Origin: Rickettsiales bacterium
GTDB lineage: Bacteria; Pseudomonadota; Alphaproteobacteria; Rickettsiales; JANQQO01
Reading direction: 5' to 3'
Length of the DNA stretch: 12,373 nucleotides
Assembly: GCA_028289305.1 (NCBI GenBank)
Contig: JANQQO010000286.1
Span: 1-12,373, forward strand
Shown one piece after another: positions 11,428 to 12,373 of this stretch. Each line of letters starts with the position of its first letter. Within the stretch, counting starts at the first letter, position 1. Both the position numbers and the translations under genes were made by a program. The notes below the pieces were generated by a model. It made no database searches. It was not told where the DNA came from and was given only the letters and a program-made list of their open reading frames with translations.

Positions 11428-11550
11428 ATGCCCCTTGCTATGCGCCTGCTCCTGCACATCCTCGCCTTCCTCTCCCTGCTCCTCCTGATCCAGTGCAGCC
11501 CTATCGAAGTCACCCCTAAGCGCCACCCCATCGTCCACACCACGTCTTAA
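11428..11550 (+). CDS. Possible 40-aa lipoprotein-like small ORF
   Basis: An ATG frame 5 bp after the XRE stop encodes 40 residues: a hydrophobic helix (about 7-21, LLLHILAFLSLLLLI), then Gln-Cys at 22-23 and a short polar tail SPIEVTPKRHPIVHTTS. The layout resembles a small lipoprotein, but the residue before the cysteine is Gln, which is atypical for a lipobox, and no ribosome binding site is visible. It may be chance in a C-rich stretch. No homolog is recognised. Confidence 0.3.
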   Translation: MPLAMRLLLHILAFLSLLLLIQCSPIEVTPKRHPIVHTTS

Positions 11551-11635
11551 AACTTCATAGCCCGTTCACCTAAGCATTTGCAGCAAGCAGAAAGGGCTAA
11601 GCAGAATGACTATAGACCTTTGCTCTCCCACCCCC

Positions 11636-11641
11636 TATACT
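11636..11641 (+). promoter_or_regulatory. -10-like element just before purA
   Basis: TATACT (five of six) ends 10 nt before the purA ATG. If used, the transcript would begin about 4 nt before the start codon, so it would be nearly leaderless, which fits the absence of a ribosome binding site there (GCCGCGCGCC precedes the ATG). The -35 region is poor, so this is tentative. Confidence 0.35.
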
Positions 11642-11651
11642 GCCGCGCGCC

Positions 11652-12373
11652 ATGACCAATGTAGCGGTAATAGGCTCCCAGTGGGGCGATGAAGGCAAAG
11701 GCAAAATTGTCGATTGGCTTTCGGAAAAAGCGGACATCATCACCCGCTTTCAAGGCGGGCATAATGCCGGTCACACACTCGTGGTTGATGGCACCACCTA
11801 TAAGCTAAGCCTTCTGCCCTCCGGCGTGGTTCGCCCGGGCAAAATCTCGGTCATCGGCAATGGTGTGGTCATCGATCCGGGTGCCTTGCTCGCCGAAATC
11901 GCACGCGTGCAGGAACAGGGCGTCACCATTACCCCCGATAATCTGATGATCGCAGAAAACGCCGCGCTCATCCTCCCACTCCACCAACAGATGGACCAAG
12001 CCGCAGAAAAAACCCGCGGCACCAGTAAGATCGGCACCACCGGCCGCGGCATTGGCCCGGCCTATGAGGATAAAATCGGCCGCCGCGCCATTCGCCTCTG
12101 CGATCTCGCCCATCCTGAAACACTCCGCGCCCGCGTTGAAGGCCTGGTCGCCCACCATAATCTCCTCCGCCGCGGCAGCGATGTGGAAGAAATCGCCGCT
12201 GAAGACATCATCGAAAGCCTCACCGCCTTAGCGCCCCAGCTCCTCCCCTTCATGCAGCCGGTCTGGCGCCAGCTTGATGCCTGGAGCACAGAGGGCAAGC
12301 GCAACCTGTTCGAAGGCGCGCAGGGCGTCATGCTCGATACTGATCACGGCACCTATCCCTTCGTCACCTCGTC
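11652..12373 (+). CDS. purA: Adenylosuccinate synthetase, N-terminal part
   Basis: PurA joins IMP and aspartate using GTP, the first committed step from IMP to AMP. The first 240 residues of an expected 430 or so are present; the gene runs off the right edge. Motifs are GSQWGDEGKGKIVD (8-21, with catalytic Asp13), GGHNAGHT (35-42, with His41), the IMP-binding KIGTTGRGIGPAYEDK (126-141) and FEGAQGVMLDTDHGTYPFVTS (220-240). The ATG at 11652 places these at the same residue numbers as in well-studied PurA proteins, which supports the start despite no visible ribosome binding site. No frameshift is seen. Confidence 0.97.
   Translation, partial: MTNVAVIGSQWGDEGKGKIVDWLSEKADIITRFQGGHNAGHTLVVDGTTYKLSLLPSGVVRPGKISVIGNGVVIDPGALLAEIARVQEQGVTITPDNLMIAENAALILPLHQQMDQAAEKTRGTSKIGTTGRGIGPAYEDKIGRRAIRLCDLAHPETLRARVEGLVAHHNLLRRGSDVEEIAAEDIIESLTALAPQLLPFMQPVWRQLDAWSTEGKRNLFEGAQGVMLDTDHGTYPFVTS

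Overview
This window looks like a chromosomal segment from an alphaproteobacterium. The inference rests on a rhodanese-dnaA-dnaN order, an XRE regulator of the type common in alphaproteobacteria (core FQQIQKYEAGTNRIS), a TTAA-N7-TTAA (CtrA-like) site, and palindromic 'cattcctgcgtaggcaggaat' type repeats. Housekeeping genes are GC-rich and AT-richer accessory genes are set among them. Hand counts of G+C in 60-base samples give 41/60 at 8701-8760 (dapD) and 38/60 at 4861-4920 (Nudix gene), against 17/60 at 3601-3660 (secreted protein) and 21/60 at 6361-6420 (HTH protein). The order or family cannot be fixed by eye; a Micavibrio-like or Rickettsiales/Holosporales-like relative is a guess.

Left part (1-2432, all on the minus strand): a rhodanese-like gene overlaps dnaA by one base (TGATG). 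dnaA is followed by a 361-bp gap holding palindromic repeats, then the N-terminal part of dnaN. A 477-bp gap of uncertain content (2433-2909) precedes a plus-strand tRNA-Arg(CCG) that has its own promoter.

Accessory part (2987-8270): the tRNA is followed by a perfect 38-nt palindrome and by two identical 84-bp repeats. The tRNA 3' end is repeated as an exact 20-nt copy and again as a decayed copy, as at an integration hotspot, but no integrase is visible. Next on the plus strand come a small exported protein of unknown function, a BrnT/CopG-type toxin-antitoxin pair with a 25-nt operator-like palindrome, a second and different RHH antitoxin, and an unusually long Nudix-fold protein whose start overlaps that antitoxin's stop (TAATG). 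Convergent with these is a minus-strand pair of unrecognised genes: a single-pass membrane protein with a highly charged C-terminal tail, followed by a protein with two HTH-like segments.

Right part (8285-12373): dapD (lysine/peptidoglycan precursor synthesis) and metK (SAM synthesis) lie in tandem, each with its own promoter-like elements. A 31-nt AT-only-stem palindrome and a potentially structured region follow, then two divergent XRE-family regulators, a doubtful 40-aa lipoprotein-like ORF, and the 5' part of purA. The leads most worth pursuing are the tRNA-tail repeat array, the antitoxin-Nudix coupling and the two-gene membrane/HTH operon. None of them can be called a new system from sequence reading alone.
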